From an uncultured Spartobacteria bacterium (lineage in GTDB: Bacteria > Verrucomicrobiota > Verrucomicrobiia > Chthoniobacterales > Chthoniobacteraceae): a DNA stretch of 42,386 nucleotides. The stretch lies in assembly GCA_903916085.1 (NCBI GenBank), contig CAIWVL010000086.1:1-42386 (forward strand), given 5' to 3'. Shown here piece after piece: positions 16,904 through 25,892 of the stretch; positions within the stretch are counted from its first letter, which is position 1; every line of letters starts with the position of its first letter. The position numbers and the translations under genes were made by a program. Below the pieces are notes generated by a model. That model was not told the origin of the DNA. It saw nothing but the letters and a program-made list of their open reading frames with translations, and made no database searches.

Positions 16904-18487
16904 ATGAGTACTCCCACTGTCTGCATACCGACGGCCGGTAAGGGCACCCGCATGGAGGGCCTAGGCGCGGATCTCAACAAGGCACTGCTACCGCTGGGAC
17001 TCCAAGGGGTCATTTCCCACATCATCGCCCGATTCCCCAAGGAAACCCGCTTCGTGATTGCTCTCGGCTATAAGGGCAACCAAGTCCGAGATTATCTCGC
17101 AGCCGCCCATCCCCTGATCGACTTCCAGTTTGTTGAAGTGGACCGCTTTGAGGGCCCAGGTTCTGGTCCCGGATATTCGCTCTCCAAATGCGAGGCGCAC
17201 TTGCAAACGCCATTCTTCTTTGTTTCCTGCGACACGCTTTGGGACGGAGAAATTCCCTTTGAATCAGAACACAACTGGTTTGGAACGGCCCCCGTCCCTC
17301 GCGAGGAAGCTCCGCACTACTGCAATTTTACGCTCACTAGCGGGGAACCCGTTATCTCAGGGATTTTTGACAAAACACAGGCGCCCGAGAACACCCGCGC
17401 CGAGGCGTTTATCGGCCTGTGTTACATCCGGAATTGCGACCTGTTCTGGCCTTCGCTCAAGCAGGACGTCTTGGTCGGTGGCGAGCACCAGATTTCCAAC
17501 GGCATTCGGGCCCTCGTCGACAGCGGCAAGGCCGTCGCACGGACTCTGGATTGGACGGATCTAGGAACTGCGGAGCGGTTCTTGCGTGCAGCAGCAAAGC
17601 ACCAAGATTACGACTTCAGCAAAGTAGGCGAATTTCTGTACATCCTGAATGGCCGGGTAGTTAAATTCTTTGAAAACCAGTCCATCGTTGAAAAACGAGT
17701 CGCTCGCGCCCGCCTCAACCCCGCCGTATTTCCTCCAATAACCACCTGCGCCGGACAGTTTTATTCCTACGACTTTGTCCCTGGAAAAACCTTGTATCAG
17801 GAAAATTCACCGGCCATCTTCCGCAAGCTACTAGCTTGGCTGAAGCAAAATCTTTGGAGGCACGACGCAGTGTCACCCATAGATTTTGAGGCAAAATGCG
17901 ATACGTTTTACAAAGTTAAGACACTCGAAAGGCTGGCTGCCTATCACCTCAAGTACCCAGGATCCGATGTTGCATCGACGGTCAACGGCATCCGCGTTCC
18001 CTCAGCGTCTGAACTCCTGGGGCAGGTTCCTTGGGAAAAACTACTCAAGGGCTCGCCCGCTTTCTTCCACGGCGACCTGCAATTCGACAACATCCTGTAC
18101 GCAAGCGAACTAGACTCATTTACGCTGCTCGACTGGCGTCAGGATTTCGGCGGAGACGTAGCCGCAGGCGACCAGTATTACGACCTAGCCAAACTCAATG
18201 GCGGTATTCTCCTAGCCTACGACTTCATTAAAAAGGGATTGTTCGCCTACGCCCAGTCTGAGGATTCCATCACCCTGGATTTCGCAAGCCGTTATCTCTC
18301 GCAGGAGTACCAGGCGATTCTTGCCGAGTTCGTTCGCGCAGAAGGTTTAGACTGGGACCACATCCGCCTGATGACAGCGATCATCTTCCTGAACATGGCA
18401 CCGCTACACCACTTTCCGTTCGACAAGCTTCTGTACGCGCTCGGCCGTCAGCACTTGCATAACGCGCTGAATGGACCAGCTCATTAA
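16904..18487 (+). CDS. Nucleotidyltransferase-kinase fusion
   Basis: A 527-residue two-domain enzyme. Residues 1-230 are a sugar-nucleotidyltransferase fold (CIPTAGKGTRM, DLNKALLPLG, SCDTLWDG). Residues 240-527 are an aminoglycoside/choline-kinase-like phosphotransferase with the Brenner motif HGDLQFDNIL and metal-binding LLDWRQDFGG. The fusion should phosphorylate a small molecule and then activate it with an NTP, as in salvage of a free sugar. LicC-LicA-like fusions, which make CDP-choline by the same domain order, are an alternative, but no LicD transferase is seen. GTG 16901 or ATG 16904 could be the start. It overlaps the following dehydrogenase gene by 17 bases, a strong sign of a shared pathway. 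Confidence 0.85.
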   Translation: MSTPTVCIPTAGKGTRMEGLGADLNKALLPLGLQGVISHIIARFPKETRFVIALGYKGNQVRDYLAAAHPLIDFQFVEVDRFEGPGSGPGYSLSKCEAHLQTPFFFVSCDTLWDGEIPFESEHNWFGTAPVPREEAPHYCNFTLTSGEPVISGIFDKTQAPENTRAEAFIGLCYIRNCDLFWPSLKQDVLVGGEHQISNGIRALVDSGKAVARTLDWTDLGTAERFLRAAAKHQDYDFSKVGEFLYILNGRVVKFFENQSIVEKRVARARLNPAVFPPITTCAGQFYSYDFVPGKTLYQENSPAIFRKLLAWLKQNLWRHDAVSPIDFEAKCDTFYKVKTLERLAAYHLKYPGSDVASTVNGIRVPSASELLGQVPWEKLLKGSPAFFHGDLQFDNILYASELDSFTLLDWRQDFGGDVAAGDQYYDLAKLNGGILLAYDFIKKGLFAYAQSEDSITLDFASRYLSQEYQAILAEFVRAEGLDWDHIRLMTAIIFLNMAPLHHFPFDKLLYALGRQHLHNALNGPAH

Positions 18488-19280
18488 CAACCAGACCCGT
18501 GTCTTCCTCTCGGTAGCCGCTCAGCCGGGTAACTTTGGCGCTACGGTTTTCAATGCCCTGTTCGTTCACTACGGAATCAACGCCGTCTACATCCCGAGAA
18601 CGGCACCGTGTCCGGAACACTTGACGAGCGCGCTCAGAGCTCTGGCTATCGCCGGTTGTTCGGTGAGCATGCCCCTCAAGAGCACAGTCATCCCACATCT
18701 GGACGATCTCTCCGAGGAGGCAAGACGCATTGGATCGGTGAATACCATCATCAACGAAGAGGGTGTCCTGACCGGGCATAACACGGACTTCTCTGGTTGC
18801 CTCCAAGTTCTATGCGCACACACCGTGCGTTCTCTAATCGTGTATGGAAGCGGTTCAGTTGTAAACTCGATCGTGTTCGCGGCAAAGCGGGCGGGTATTT
18901 CAAAAATCCGATTATGCGGCAGGAACGCTTCGCAAGTAAGCGCGAAAGCTAGCGAACTAGGTGTGCAGGCTGGAACGGAGCCAAACGCCCAATACGACCT
19001 GATGGTAAACGCCACTCCTGCTGGAGACGCTCCGGAGGACGACATCCGCGCTTTGCTGCCAACGTGCAGGGGCCTTTTTGACTTACGGGTGCGCCCCCAA
19101 GCCTCCGCATTAGAACTCGCCGCCCATAAGCTCGGTCTTTGGACCGTGCCCGGAATTGAAATGGCAAAATTCCAACTACAAAAGCAGTTTGAGTTGTACG
19201 TCGGAGTTCTGCCTCCGATGGAACTCATCGACGCCTGCATTCAGCACCGTTTTCTGGAGAAAAAACTCACTGAAGGCTAA
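18471..19280 (+). CDS. Shikimate-dehydrogenase-like oxidoreductase
   Basis: A 269-residue protein with the AroE fold. The catalytic-type residues are kept: Lys70 in SMPLK, Asn91 in SVNTI and Asp106 in HNTDFSG. A Rossmann segment (LIVYGSGSVVNSIVFAA) follows, with MVNATPAG and the C-terminal GIEMAKFQLQKQFELYVG. However, the N-terminal SxS motif that grips the shikimate carboxylate in true AroE is replaced by QPGNFGATVFN, so shikimate is probably not the substrate. Placed after a kinase-nucleotidyltransferase in a glycan operon, it may oxidise or reduce a cyclic polyol or sugar acid. Its stop overlaps the convergent glycosyltransferase gene by four bases. Confidence 0.85.
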   Translation: MDQLINNQTRVFLSVAAQPGNFGATVFNALFVHYGINAVYIPRTAPCPEHLTSALRALAIAGCSVSMPLKSTVIPHLDDLSEEARRIGSVNTIINEEGVLTGHNTDFSGCLQVLCAHTVRSLIVYGSGSVVNSIVFAAKRAGISKIRLCGRNASQVSAKASELGVQAGTEPNAQYDLMVNATPAGDAPEDDIRALLPTCRGLFDLRVRPQASALELAAHKLGLWTVPGIEMAKFQLQKQFELYVGVLPPMELIDACIQHRFLEKKLTEG

Positions 19281-20101
19281 TTAAGCTCTTTCGGGCTGTG
19301 AGAATACACCACATTTGCCTCGTAACTTTCCAAGTTCAAGCCGTTGTGATCCTTCTTAAAAATCCAATTCCGATCGAAAACATACTTGGTGAGCATAGCT
19401 AACATTTCCCGAATTTGACGTAGCGCCCGCACATTGGAAACTTGGTCAGTTTCGCGCCAAGTGATTGGAAAGAAAACACAATTCCAGCGCCATTCGGCAT
19501 AGGCCAGAGTTAAGAAGTAGTTGAATGTCAGGTTATTTCTAAAGCCCATCCAGTCAGTTTTAGCTAACGCCTTGACCGAATAGACATTCAGGCCGGAACC
19601 CAAATCTGAAATCCATCGGAGCGTGACTGCCGAGAATAGCGCGTTGAATACGATGTTACCAAGGGTGCGAATGGAAGAGTACCCAGTTCGCTGGGACCCG
19701 CTCATGAACCTTGAGCCAAGCCAGCAATCAATCGCAGAGTCTTTCTTGATACTAGCCAACAACGGGAGAACGTCCCGCACATCCGCCTGATCATCTCCAT
19801 GCAAAATGACAAGTAGATCAAAGTTATTTTTCATCGCGTACTTGAACGCAACTTTGTGCGATCCGCCCAGATTAAGGTTCTGAAGATTTCTCACGATGGT
19901 GAGCTTTGTGCCCAATGATGCCGCTGAATCCTGAGCCGCTGCAAGCGTGTGATCGGGGCTGCCATTATCAACAACCAGCACTTCGTGAAAGCTTCGGGCC
20001 GACTCTGCCACACGGCGCAACACACGCCGTAATTGCGGCGCACAGTTGTACGCTGGAATGAACAAGAGAACTCTCGGGCACTGGGTAATGTCGGGATTCA
20101 T
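19277..20101 (-). CDS. GT2 glycosyltransferase, DPM1-like without membrane anchor
   Basis: A 274-residue GT-A enzyme: VLLFIPAYNCAPQLRRVL, VLVVDNGSPDHT and the metal-binding LVILHGDDQADVRDVLP, then LGSRFMSG and the catalytic helix ISDLGSGLNVYS. No C-terminal transmembrane pair is evident, unlike the GT2 at 12865-13872. It resembles polyprenyl-phosphate or UDP-glucose/GDP-mannose dolichol-type transferases. ATG 20101 gives the standard start; the longer open frame beyond it has no GT2 similarity. It runs opposite to its neighbours and overlaps the end of the dehydrogenase gene. Confidence 0.88.
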   Translation of the reverse strand: MNPDITQCPRVLLFIPAYNCAPQLRRVLRRVAESARSFHEVLVVDNGSPDHTLAAAQDSAASLGTKLTIVRNLQNLNLGGSHKVAFKYAMKNNFDLLVILHGDDQADVRDVLPLLASIKKDSAIDCWLGSRFMSGSQRTGYSSIRTLGNIVFNALFSAVTLRWISDLGSGLNVYSVKALAKTDWMGFRNNLTFNYFLTLAYAEWRWNCVFFPITWRETDQVSNVRALRQIREMLAMLTKYVFDRNWIFKKDHNGLNLESYEANVVYSHSPKELN

Positions 20102-20248
20102 AACAAATTCCAAAAACTGTGCTGCCGAGCCTGCCTGGCCAATGTTTTTGTGCTGATGATCGGCTGCTTTTGGCGCAATCCAAGGAGTCCTCGTCAGAAT
20201 GAACTGACGCTGAGGCCTTGATCTGATTAAAGTACGGCACCCTGTGTC

Positions 20249-22213
20249 ATGAAAATCTCCATGCCCTCCTCCCGCGCCCACTGGAGCGCGCTTCTTTTCT
20301 TGCTGCTTGCAGCCGCATGGATCTTTGCCGGTTGGCAGCCCGAACCAGGTTACTACAAAAGCTGGCCCGGAGTGCAGCCCATCTGGTCCGACCCAATCCA
20401 CGGGCTGCCACGCATTTGGGCAGGAGAATCCACTCTGGGAGCCTATCTACTCGACCTAGGGTATTTTAGTGGTTGCTGCATTCTCGGCTGGCGCGTTTTC
20501 CTGCGTCCCGTCCTCCTCGGTAGCGTTGGAGGACTACGGATGGTTCCCGTGATGGCTGGATTCATTCCCGGCTACCTGCTACTCGCTCCGTTCAACCGTA
20601 TCCTCACCCTCCTGATCCCAAACCGCCCTGCCGCATTTTTGGAACTGGGCTGTGTGGCAGGGTTCGCGGCGTGGACAATTTACCTCGCCCTCCAGGGACG
20701 CTACACCAACCCCAAACCCGAGCGCAAGAACCGCTCCCTCGGCATCCAGGTTCTGGGACAAATCTGGCCACTACTAGCCCTTCTCATAGTGCTGGTGTGG
20801 GGTATTTGCCACGTCACGGGTGATGCAACAGGCTTCACTTTTCAGGCTATCTTTAATAACGCAAAACAGTTTCCAGCCCCGAATTCTCATCTTCCTTTTT
20901 TCGGTCAGCACTACGACGAAATCGCCTTCCTACACCCAGTCTTATTTTCAGGACTTTTGACGGCCGACAGCGACCTGCTGGCTCCATACTGGTTGATGAC
21001 GGGCTTTGCACGGATGTCGGTCTTATTCATCTGTTATTTCTGCGTCCGCAGACTTGGATTGCAAAAATTGGAAGCGGTCGGCGTCGCTTTGTTTCTATTT
21101 TTAAGCAGCATTGAAATCAACCCACTTGGAGATTGGGAGTTTGTGGATAGCAGTCATTCGCTAGTTTACACAGCACATCCTGCACGTCTTGTTGGTGGGA
21201 TAGCTCCCTTGGTTTTTGCTGTTGGATACATCAAATTTCTGCGTGGAGCCCGACTGCGCTCTTTGAGCCGGAGCCTATGGATTGCAGTTGCCCTCGGGTT
21301 GGGAATCACAAGCCTGTCTTTCCACGTCTTCGCGACACTCCTGCTCATGGGTGGACTTTGCCTGGCTCTTTTGCCCCCTACATGCCAGCTCAAAAGGACG
21401 GTCGCTTGGACGGCAGTACCGTGGTCGCTCATGCTCCTAATTTTGCCACCGATCGCCTACGAACGGCGCTTTGATTTCCACGGACAACACCTCGTTTTCT
21501 TCGCGTTCTGCATGGGTGCGGCCATCTATGCACTGTACCGCAGAGGTGGGTTTGGCTACCTAAAGGCGTGGATTCAGGCACCAAACTGGTCTGGCAAACT
21601 GCTGCGAACGGCGGCATGGCTTGGAGGTGCCCTGTTCGGATTTGTGTTTCTAGGAAATCTATTCGCGCCGAAGTTGGGCCTGTACAAACTCCTTGGCCTC
21701 GAGCTGCTTACTCGGGGCGTGTCCCCCGGAGCATTTGCCCCTGGCCTGATCAACACTTCTCTGCCTGCCATTGCCAATGTCCTATGGAGCGCCTCCTCGC
21801 CTTCGCACTTCATCGCCGCGTTTGGCTTACCTCTCCTGCTATGCGCCTCGGTGTTTTTCACCTATGGCACAATGCGCCCAAGCTCTCGCCGGGCAAACCT
21901 GCTCCTTTGCCTAGTTGAGTGCATGCTGCTAGGCTACTTAGGTGCCCTAGTGCTGTTCCACTTCATGGGTAAAGGAGTGACTTTCTGGCTCGAGCTCTGG
22001 GTTCGCAGTCGCTTCACCGAAGGTTGGCTGTACGGCCTAAGCGCGGCTTCACTCTGCGCACTTTTCAAAATTTCACAGCGCCGCTACCGGCATCTAATCC
22101 TAGGTTTGGTACTTTTTTGGGCGCTTCTGCCCTGGATAGGCAACTTTAAGGGCGTTCTTGCCGGGCAGATCGTCTCGAATCTGCGCTGGATGCTCAACCA
22201 ACTCCATGGCTGA
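20249..22213 (+). CDS. Large multi-pass membrane protein of the glycan locus
   Basis: A 654-residue integral membrane protein with roughly a dozen hydrophobic segments, the first at residues 12-28, and a short positively charged N-terminus. Loops contain DWEFVDSSHSLVYTAHPARLVGG and an extended LIPNRPAAF region. I do not recognise a family motif with certainty. The length, topology and neighbourhood fit a GT-C-type glycosyltransferase or an O-antigen ligase/polymerase acting on the outer face of the inner membrane. It is followed after 118 bases by a second large membrane protein in the same direction. ATG 20249 is the first start; an ATG at 20261 would also serve. Confidence 0.75.
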   Translation: MKISMPSSRAHWSALLFLLLAAAWIFAGWQPEPGYYKSWPGVQPIWSDPIHGLPRIWAGESTLGAYLLDLGYFSGCCILGWRVFLRPVLLGSVGGLRMVPVMAGFIPGYLLLAPFNRILTLLIPNRPAAFLELGCVAGFAAWTIYLALQGRYTNPKPERKNRSLGIQVLGQIWPLLALLIVLVWGICHVTGDATGFTFQAIFNNAKQFPAPNSHLPFFGQHYDEIAFLHPVLFSGLLTADSDLLAPYWLMTGFARMSVLFICYFCVRRLGLQKLEAVGVALFLFLSSIEINPLGDWEFVDSSHSLVYTAHPARLVGGIAPLVFAVGYIKFLRGARLRSLSRSLWIAVALGLGITSLSFHVFATLLLMGGLCLALLPPTCQLKRTVAWTAVPWSLMLLILPPIAYERRFDFHGQHLVFFAFCMGAAIYALYRRGGFGYLKAWIQAPNWSGKLLRTAAWLGGALFGFVFLGNLFAPKLGLYKLLGLELLTRGVSPGAFAPGLINTSLPAIANVLWSASSPSHFIAAFGLPLLLCASVFFTYGTMRPSSRRANLLLCLVECMLLGYLGALVLFHFMGKGVTFWLELWVRSRFTEGWLYGLSAASLCALFKISQRRYRHLILGLVLFWALLPWIGNFKGVLAGQIVSNLRWMLNQLHG

Positions 22214-22331
22214 GCTCCGCTGCACCTGTAATGCATTAGTGAGGTCTCAGCCTGTGTCACTGAAGCTCTCGCTTTCTTCACGCTTAGGGTTCAATGGAGT
22301 AATCTAGCCTTAGTTCATTTTTCAACACCCC

Positions 22332-24032
22332 ATGGATTACCGTCTCTTAATCGCATCACTGCTTTGGGGTTCCCTCGTTGCCATTGCCCTCCGCGCAGCC
22401 TTGATACGGACTTCCGACAACCAACTTCAATGGAAAGTATGCCTCCTTACATTTGGCATCGTCCTAGCCGCAGCCCTTCCTGTGTGGCGTTTGAAGAGCC
22501 TTCTTTACGATGGAGAAATCAATGTTGACGAAAGCCAACTGCTCTCGCAGGCCATGCGCTATGCGATTGACCCGCTCCCGTGGCGCTCAGTGGACGGCGG
22601 TTCCAGCGGTCCACTGAACACCTGGGTGGTTCTGTGGGCGCCCCTATTCGGGTTGAAGTTCAATTATCTAGCGGCACGCATTACCAGTATCTTGTGTCTA
22701 TGGAGCATGTTCATGGGCTTGGCGCTCGCCCTAGCAGAACTCGCGGGCCGCAGGCTCGCCCTGCTGTTGTTACTCCCTGCGCTCACATTCGTACTCACTA
22801 CAACCAACCTCGACTTCGCCTTTCTCTCAAGCGAGCAACTCCCATCAGCCATCAGCGCATGGGTGATTTACCTAATCGCTCGCCAGCTCCGCGCCCCAAG
22901 CAGATGGGCTGCCTACGGGATCGGACTACTTACTGGGGCGCTCCCCTTCTGTAAAATTCAAATCGGCCCGGCTGCCGTGCTCCTTTTTCTAGCGGCAGCC
23001 GTGGTTTTATGGACGCGATTTGGCGCGTCGCGAAACCTGCTACGCTGGCTGCTCGTCCAATCCGCAGGAGGCTTGAGTGTTCCTGCACTTATCCTCATTC
23101 CAGTGGCCCTAGGCGGCGCTTGGAATGAGTTTTTCCAATTTTACATTCACTCAGCTCTTTCCTACAAAAACACTGGGGCAGCGATGCCAGCCATGGATGT
23201 AAGTGCGCTATTTTTCTCAGTGCGAGAATTTGGCTTTCTGAGCGTTCTCAGCGGTTTACTTACGATTTTTGCACTGAGCGCAGCCTGGCTTAACCGCCGC
23301 GCTTTCCTCCGCCAAAAGAGTTATCTTTGGACCTTCTTGCTCTCATTCATTTATCTAATCCTCGTTGCAGGAAGTATCTTAAAAACAGGTTATCCGTTTC
23401 CGCACTACCTAATGTTTTTGATCGTTCCGAGCGTCACCCTGTTGGGCGTGAGCTTTATTCCACTTCACCGGGTGCAACAGGTTCACGAGGAGACCGCTCC
23501 TAAATTCAATCGACTTTCCATCGCGGGCCTTTGCGTTGTGTTGACCGCTATCTTCGTGCAAGCCTCGGCGACCGTCGGTGACCTCGTTCGCAACCCCGTG
23601 CTCCGGGGAAATTGGGGATCTGGCCTACATCCCATTGGTGAGGTCATTCGGAAGCTAGTGAACCCTGGGGACTCTATCGCCATCTGGGGCTGGGCACCCA
23701 AGTTCTGTGTCATGTCCCAAACGCCCCCCGCCTTCAGATTTAGTCAAAGCCTGTTTTTCTTAGATGAATCTCCGGCCTTCCAAGAAGTACGCGGCTTCTA
23801 CTTGGACCGGTTCTTAAACGATCTCGAAAAGAGTCGCCCCAAACTTTTCATCGACGCTCCCGATGAGTTCATGTGGCCAGGATATCCCCACGGAATAATG
23901 GCGCGACACTGGGCGCTACCTGTGTTGAGCGAGTTTGTGCGCAAAAACTATTCGCTGTTAGGCTCAATCGAGTCCCCCCCCGGCAAGACGGCAATCATGA
24001 TCTATCGGCGAAAAGAGGACGGCCCAAATTAA
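22332..24032 (+). CDS. GT-C-type membrane glycosyltransferase (GT39/ArnT-like)
   Basis: A 566-residue membrane protein with about ten to twelve hydrophobic segments. After the first two segments comes an extracytoplasmic loop with paired acidic residues (GEINVDESQLLSQAMRY) followed by WRSVDGGSSGPLNTW, the loop arrangement of PMT/ArnT enzymes that take sugars from lipid-phosphate donors. A soluble C-terminal domain (residues 430-566) contains NPGDSIAIWGWAPKFCV. It likely transfers a sugar in the periplasm, with the acceptor unknown. The TM-anchored GT2 at 12865-13872 could make its lipid-linked donor. Confidence 0.75.
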   Translation: MDYRLLIASLLWGSLVAIALRAALIRTSDNQLQWKVCLLTFGIVLAAALPVWRLKSLLYDGEINVDESQLLSQAMRYAIDPLPWRSVDGGSSGPLNTWVVLWAPLFGLKFNYLAARITSILCLWSMFMGLALALAELAGRRLALLLLLPALTFVLTTTNLDFAFLSSEQLPSAISAWVIYLIARQLRAPSRWAAYGIGLLTGALPFCKIQIGPAAVLLFLAAAVVLWTRFGASRNLLRWLLVQSAGGLSVPALILIPVALGGAWNEFFQFYIHSALSYKNTGAAMPAMDVSALFFSVREFGFLSVLSGLLTIFALSAAWLNRRAFLRQKSYLWTFLLSFIYLILVAGSILKTGYPFPHYLMFLIVPSVTLLGVSFIPLHRVQQVHEETAPKFNRLSIAGLCVVLTAIFVQASATVGDLVRNPVLRGNWGSGLHPIGEVIRKLVNPGDSIAIWGWAPKFCVMSQTPPAFRFSQSLFFLDESPAFQEVRGFYLDRFLNDLEKSRPKLFIDAPDEFMWPGYPHGIMARHWALPVLSEFVRKNYSLLGSIESPPGKTAIMIYRRKEDGPN

Positions 24033-24144
24033 CATTCGCGGTTGCCATACTCGGTAACGGGAGAGATCCGCATCTCCTCTGGTTCCCAGCGTTAATGCCG
24101 ATCAGAGAACCAAAGACCGCTTTGTACAGGTCCCTCAGACAGCA

Positions 24145-25356
24145 TCATCTCCAGCGGAAACGCACCGTCGTACTCTCCTCACCAATCAGGATCTCGGGTT
24201 CGGGGAGATTGGCATCCCTCATGGTGGCGAACATCTTCCGAGGAATCCCCATCCCCATGTGCTCCATGTAACCATAGTCTCTCATCGTATCCTTGATGAG
24301 CTGATTTCGTGCAGCGCGACAACCCACTCGCATGCGCTCGGCCGTGATTCCATTCGGAGGGCGGCCAGGTGAGATGATCTCCATGCGATCTACATAGATC
24401 GAAAGTTCAATATTGGTCGCCGTAAGCAGATAGTCACGATGGACCAGTGCGTTTACGATCGCTTCGCGAACCGCCTCCAACGGGATCAAATAGTGCGCCT
24501 CTCTCCGTGTATTTTCATGAAGCTCTTCGCTCTTCAACAAATGGCGCCGAGAAAAGCCCATTACGGATTCTACAATTCCCGATGCGTTTGAATCGCCGAC
24601 CAAAGCGGTCATTGGACCATTGAAAGAGGCACGCTCCCTAGCATTGTAATCTTTTTCGTTTGAAGAATAAGCAACAGCATCAAATCCGTGATGAGGCAGA
24701 TAACGCGCGGGATTTCTGGAGAAAAGGACGACCCCAGCCAGAGTCCCTACCGCTTTACCATCCTGCCCCTCAATCATCAGTTCGGTATTTTTGAGTAACT
24801 GAGACCATCCTTCTTCATCTTTAATGTCGGGAGCAACTTGTCCCCTGATACGATTAAAATAATCCACGATTCGCTGAAGATCGAAGGAGTCGATACTTGC
24901 CGAGTTAATCGGACGCAATTCGGCACGCAGATTTCCCCTTCGCTGGAAGAGCCTTTCAAGCTCCTCAGTGCTCGGTTCCCGTGTCTGATCATTGACCCTG
25001 ATAAAGTAATCCCGACTGTTCTTATGCCATAGACAATGCACGGTATAGCCGGGTTCAACACTGACCACTGCAACATCTTTTCCCGGTTCAACCTCTCGAA
25101 TAATTTCTATGCGTGGAATGATCTCGGGCCTAATCTTGTCACGACACAGATTTGTCACCCATTCCCCGATGTCAGCACGGCTCACACCAGACGCGCTTCC
25201 GTCATCCTCGATTCCAAGTAAAAGGGTACCGCCAAAGGAATTCAGGAACCCCACAAGTTCCCGAGCTACACGATGCGTTTCGACCGCATCGTTCTTGAAC
25301 TCCACGACTGAGTTCTCACCATTTGTGATAACTTCAATAAGTTCAGCTTTGGTCAT
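24145..25356 (-). CDS. AlbA_2/Schlafen-type ATP-binding protein (putative regulator)
   Basis: A 403-residue protein with an N-terminal AlbA_2 (Schlafen-like) domain: ENSVVEFKNDAV, LVGFLNSFGGTLLLGIEDDG and VSVEPG...YFIRVNDQTREPS. The C-terminal half is the HATPase_c_4-like region typical of these proteins: IPLEAVREAIVNALVHRDYL, NIELSIYVDRMEIISPGRPPNG and YGYMEHMGMGIPRKM. They are commonly annotated as ATP-binding transcriptional regulators; some Schlafen-like relatives act in nucleic-acid cleavage or defence. It stands alone on the minus strand, inside a glycan locus, flanked by 112 and 536 bases of non-coding DNA, which suggests later insertion. Confidence 0.88.
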   Translation of the reverse strand: MTKAELIEVITNGENSVVEFKNDAVETHRVARELVGFLNSFGGTLLLGIEDDGSASGVSRADIGEWVTNLCRDKIRPEIIPRIEIIREVEPGKDVAVVSVEPGYTVHCLWHKNSRDYFIRVNDQTREPSTEELERLFQRRGNLRAELRPINSASIDSFDLQRIVDYFNRIRGQVAPDIKDEEGWSQLLKNTELMIEGQDGKAVGTLAGVVLFSRNPARYLPHHGFDAVAYSSNEKDYNARERASFNGPMTALVGDSNASGIVESVMGFSRRHLLKSEELHENTRREAHYLIPLEAVREAIVNALVHRDYLLTATNIELSIYVDRMEIISPGRPPNGITAERMRVGCRAARNQLIKDTMRDYGYMEHMGMGIPRKMFATMRDANLPEPEILIGEESTTVRFRWR

Positions 25357-25892
25357 ATTTCTTTGAAAAAATAAATCTTAGCAACGGTCGTTTTTTCGCC
25401 GCGCATCAAACACTAAATGGCTAACGTTCACAAGTCTCTCAACAAGCAACTTCACTTCCGCAGTACCGATGGCACCCATGTTACCACGATTCAATTGCCC
25501 ATCGCCTCCAGCAGCCTCGCAGCTGGCGCTGAGGACTGCAATGAGTTCCGCATCACCAAGGACCGGGATGCGCACGCTTTCGGTCGTAAAAGCCGTTGAT
25601 CCAGCCGCATCTTAGGCCATCCGGTCTCGCCCGAGTCAATCGCGCGTCCTTGATCGGAGTCCTCCAGGTCGGGACGCTCAAAAATTGCCCGAAACTCTGC
25701 TTCCTCCTGTAAAAATCCGTATCCGCTTATCCCCCAGATAGGGTGAGAGGCGGTATTAGAGAAATCAGAGGTCTTAGGCATCTCATTACGATCCGTACAA
25801 TCTCGCTGTACGCTCCACCAACGCCCCATCAAGAAAAAACATTGGCCACCGCCGCTCTCTACATCTAGCGTTTAGCAAGGCCGCCTCGTTTT
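25357..25892. other. Gene-poor stretch beside the AlbA_2 gene
   Basis: 536 bases without a convincing gene. Short open frames exist on both strands (25417-25599 plus, 25491-25832 minus), but none has a recognisable motif, and the overlapping frames on the minus strand look like they could be remnants of a decayed gene that arrived with the AlbA_2 gene. The promoter of the SDR operon starting at 25893 must lie near its right end. Confidence 0.4.

Noticed and set aside
25417-25832. Two short overlapping open frames beside the AlbA_2 gene
   Set aside because: No motif, no start signal and mutual overlap on opposite strands; treated as gene-poor or decayed DNA.
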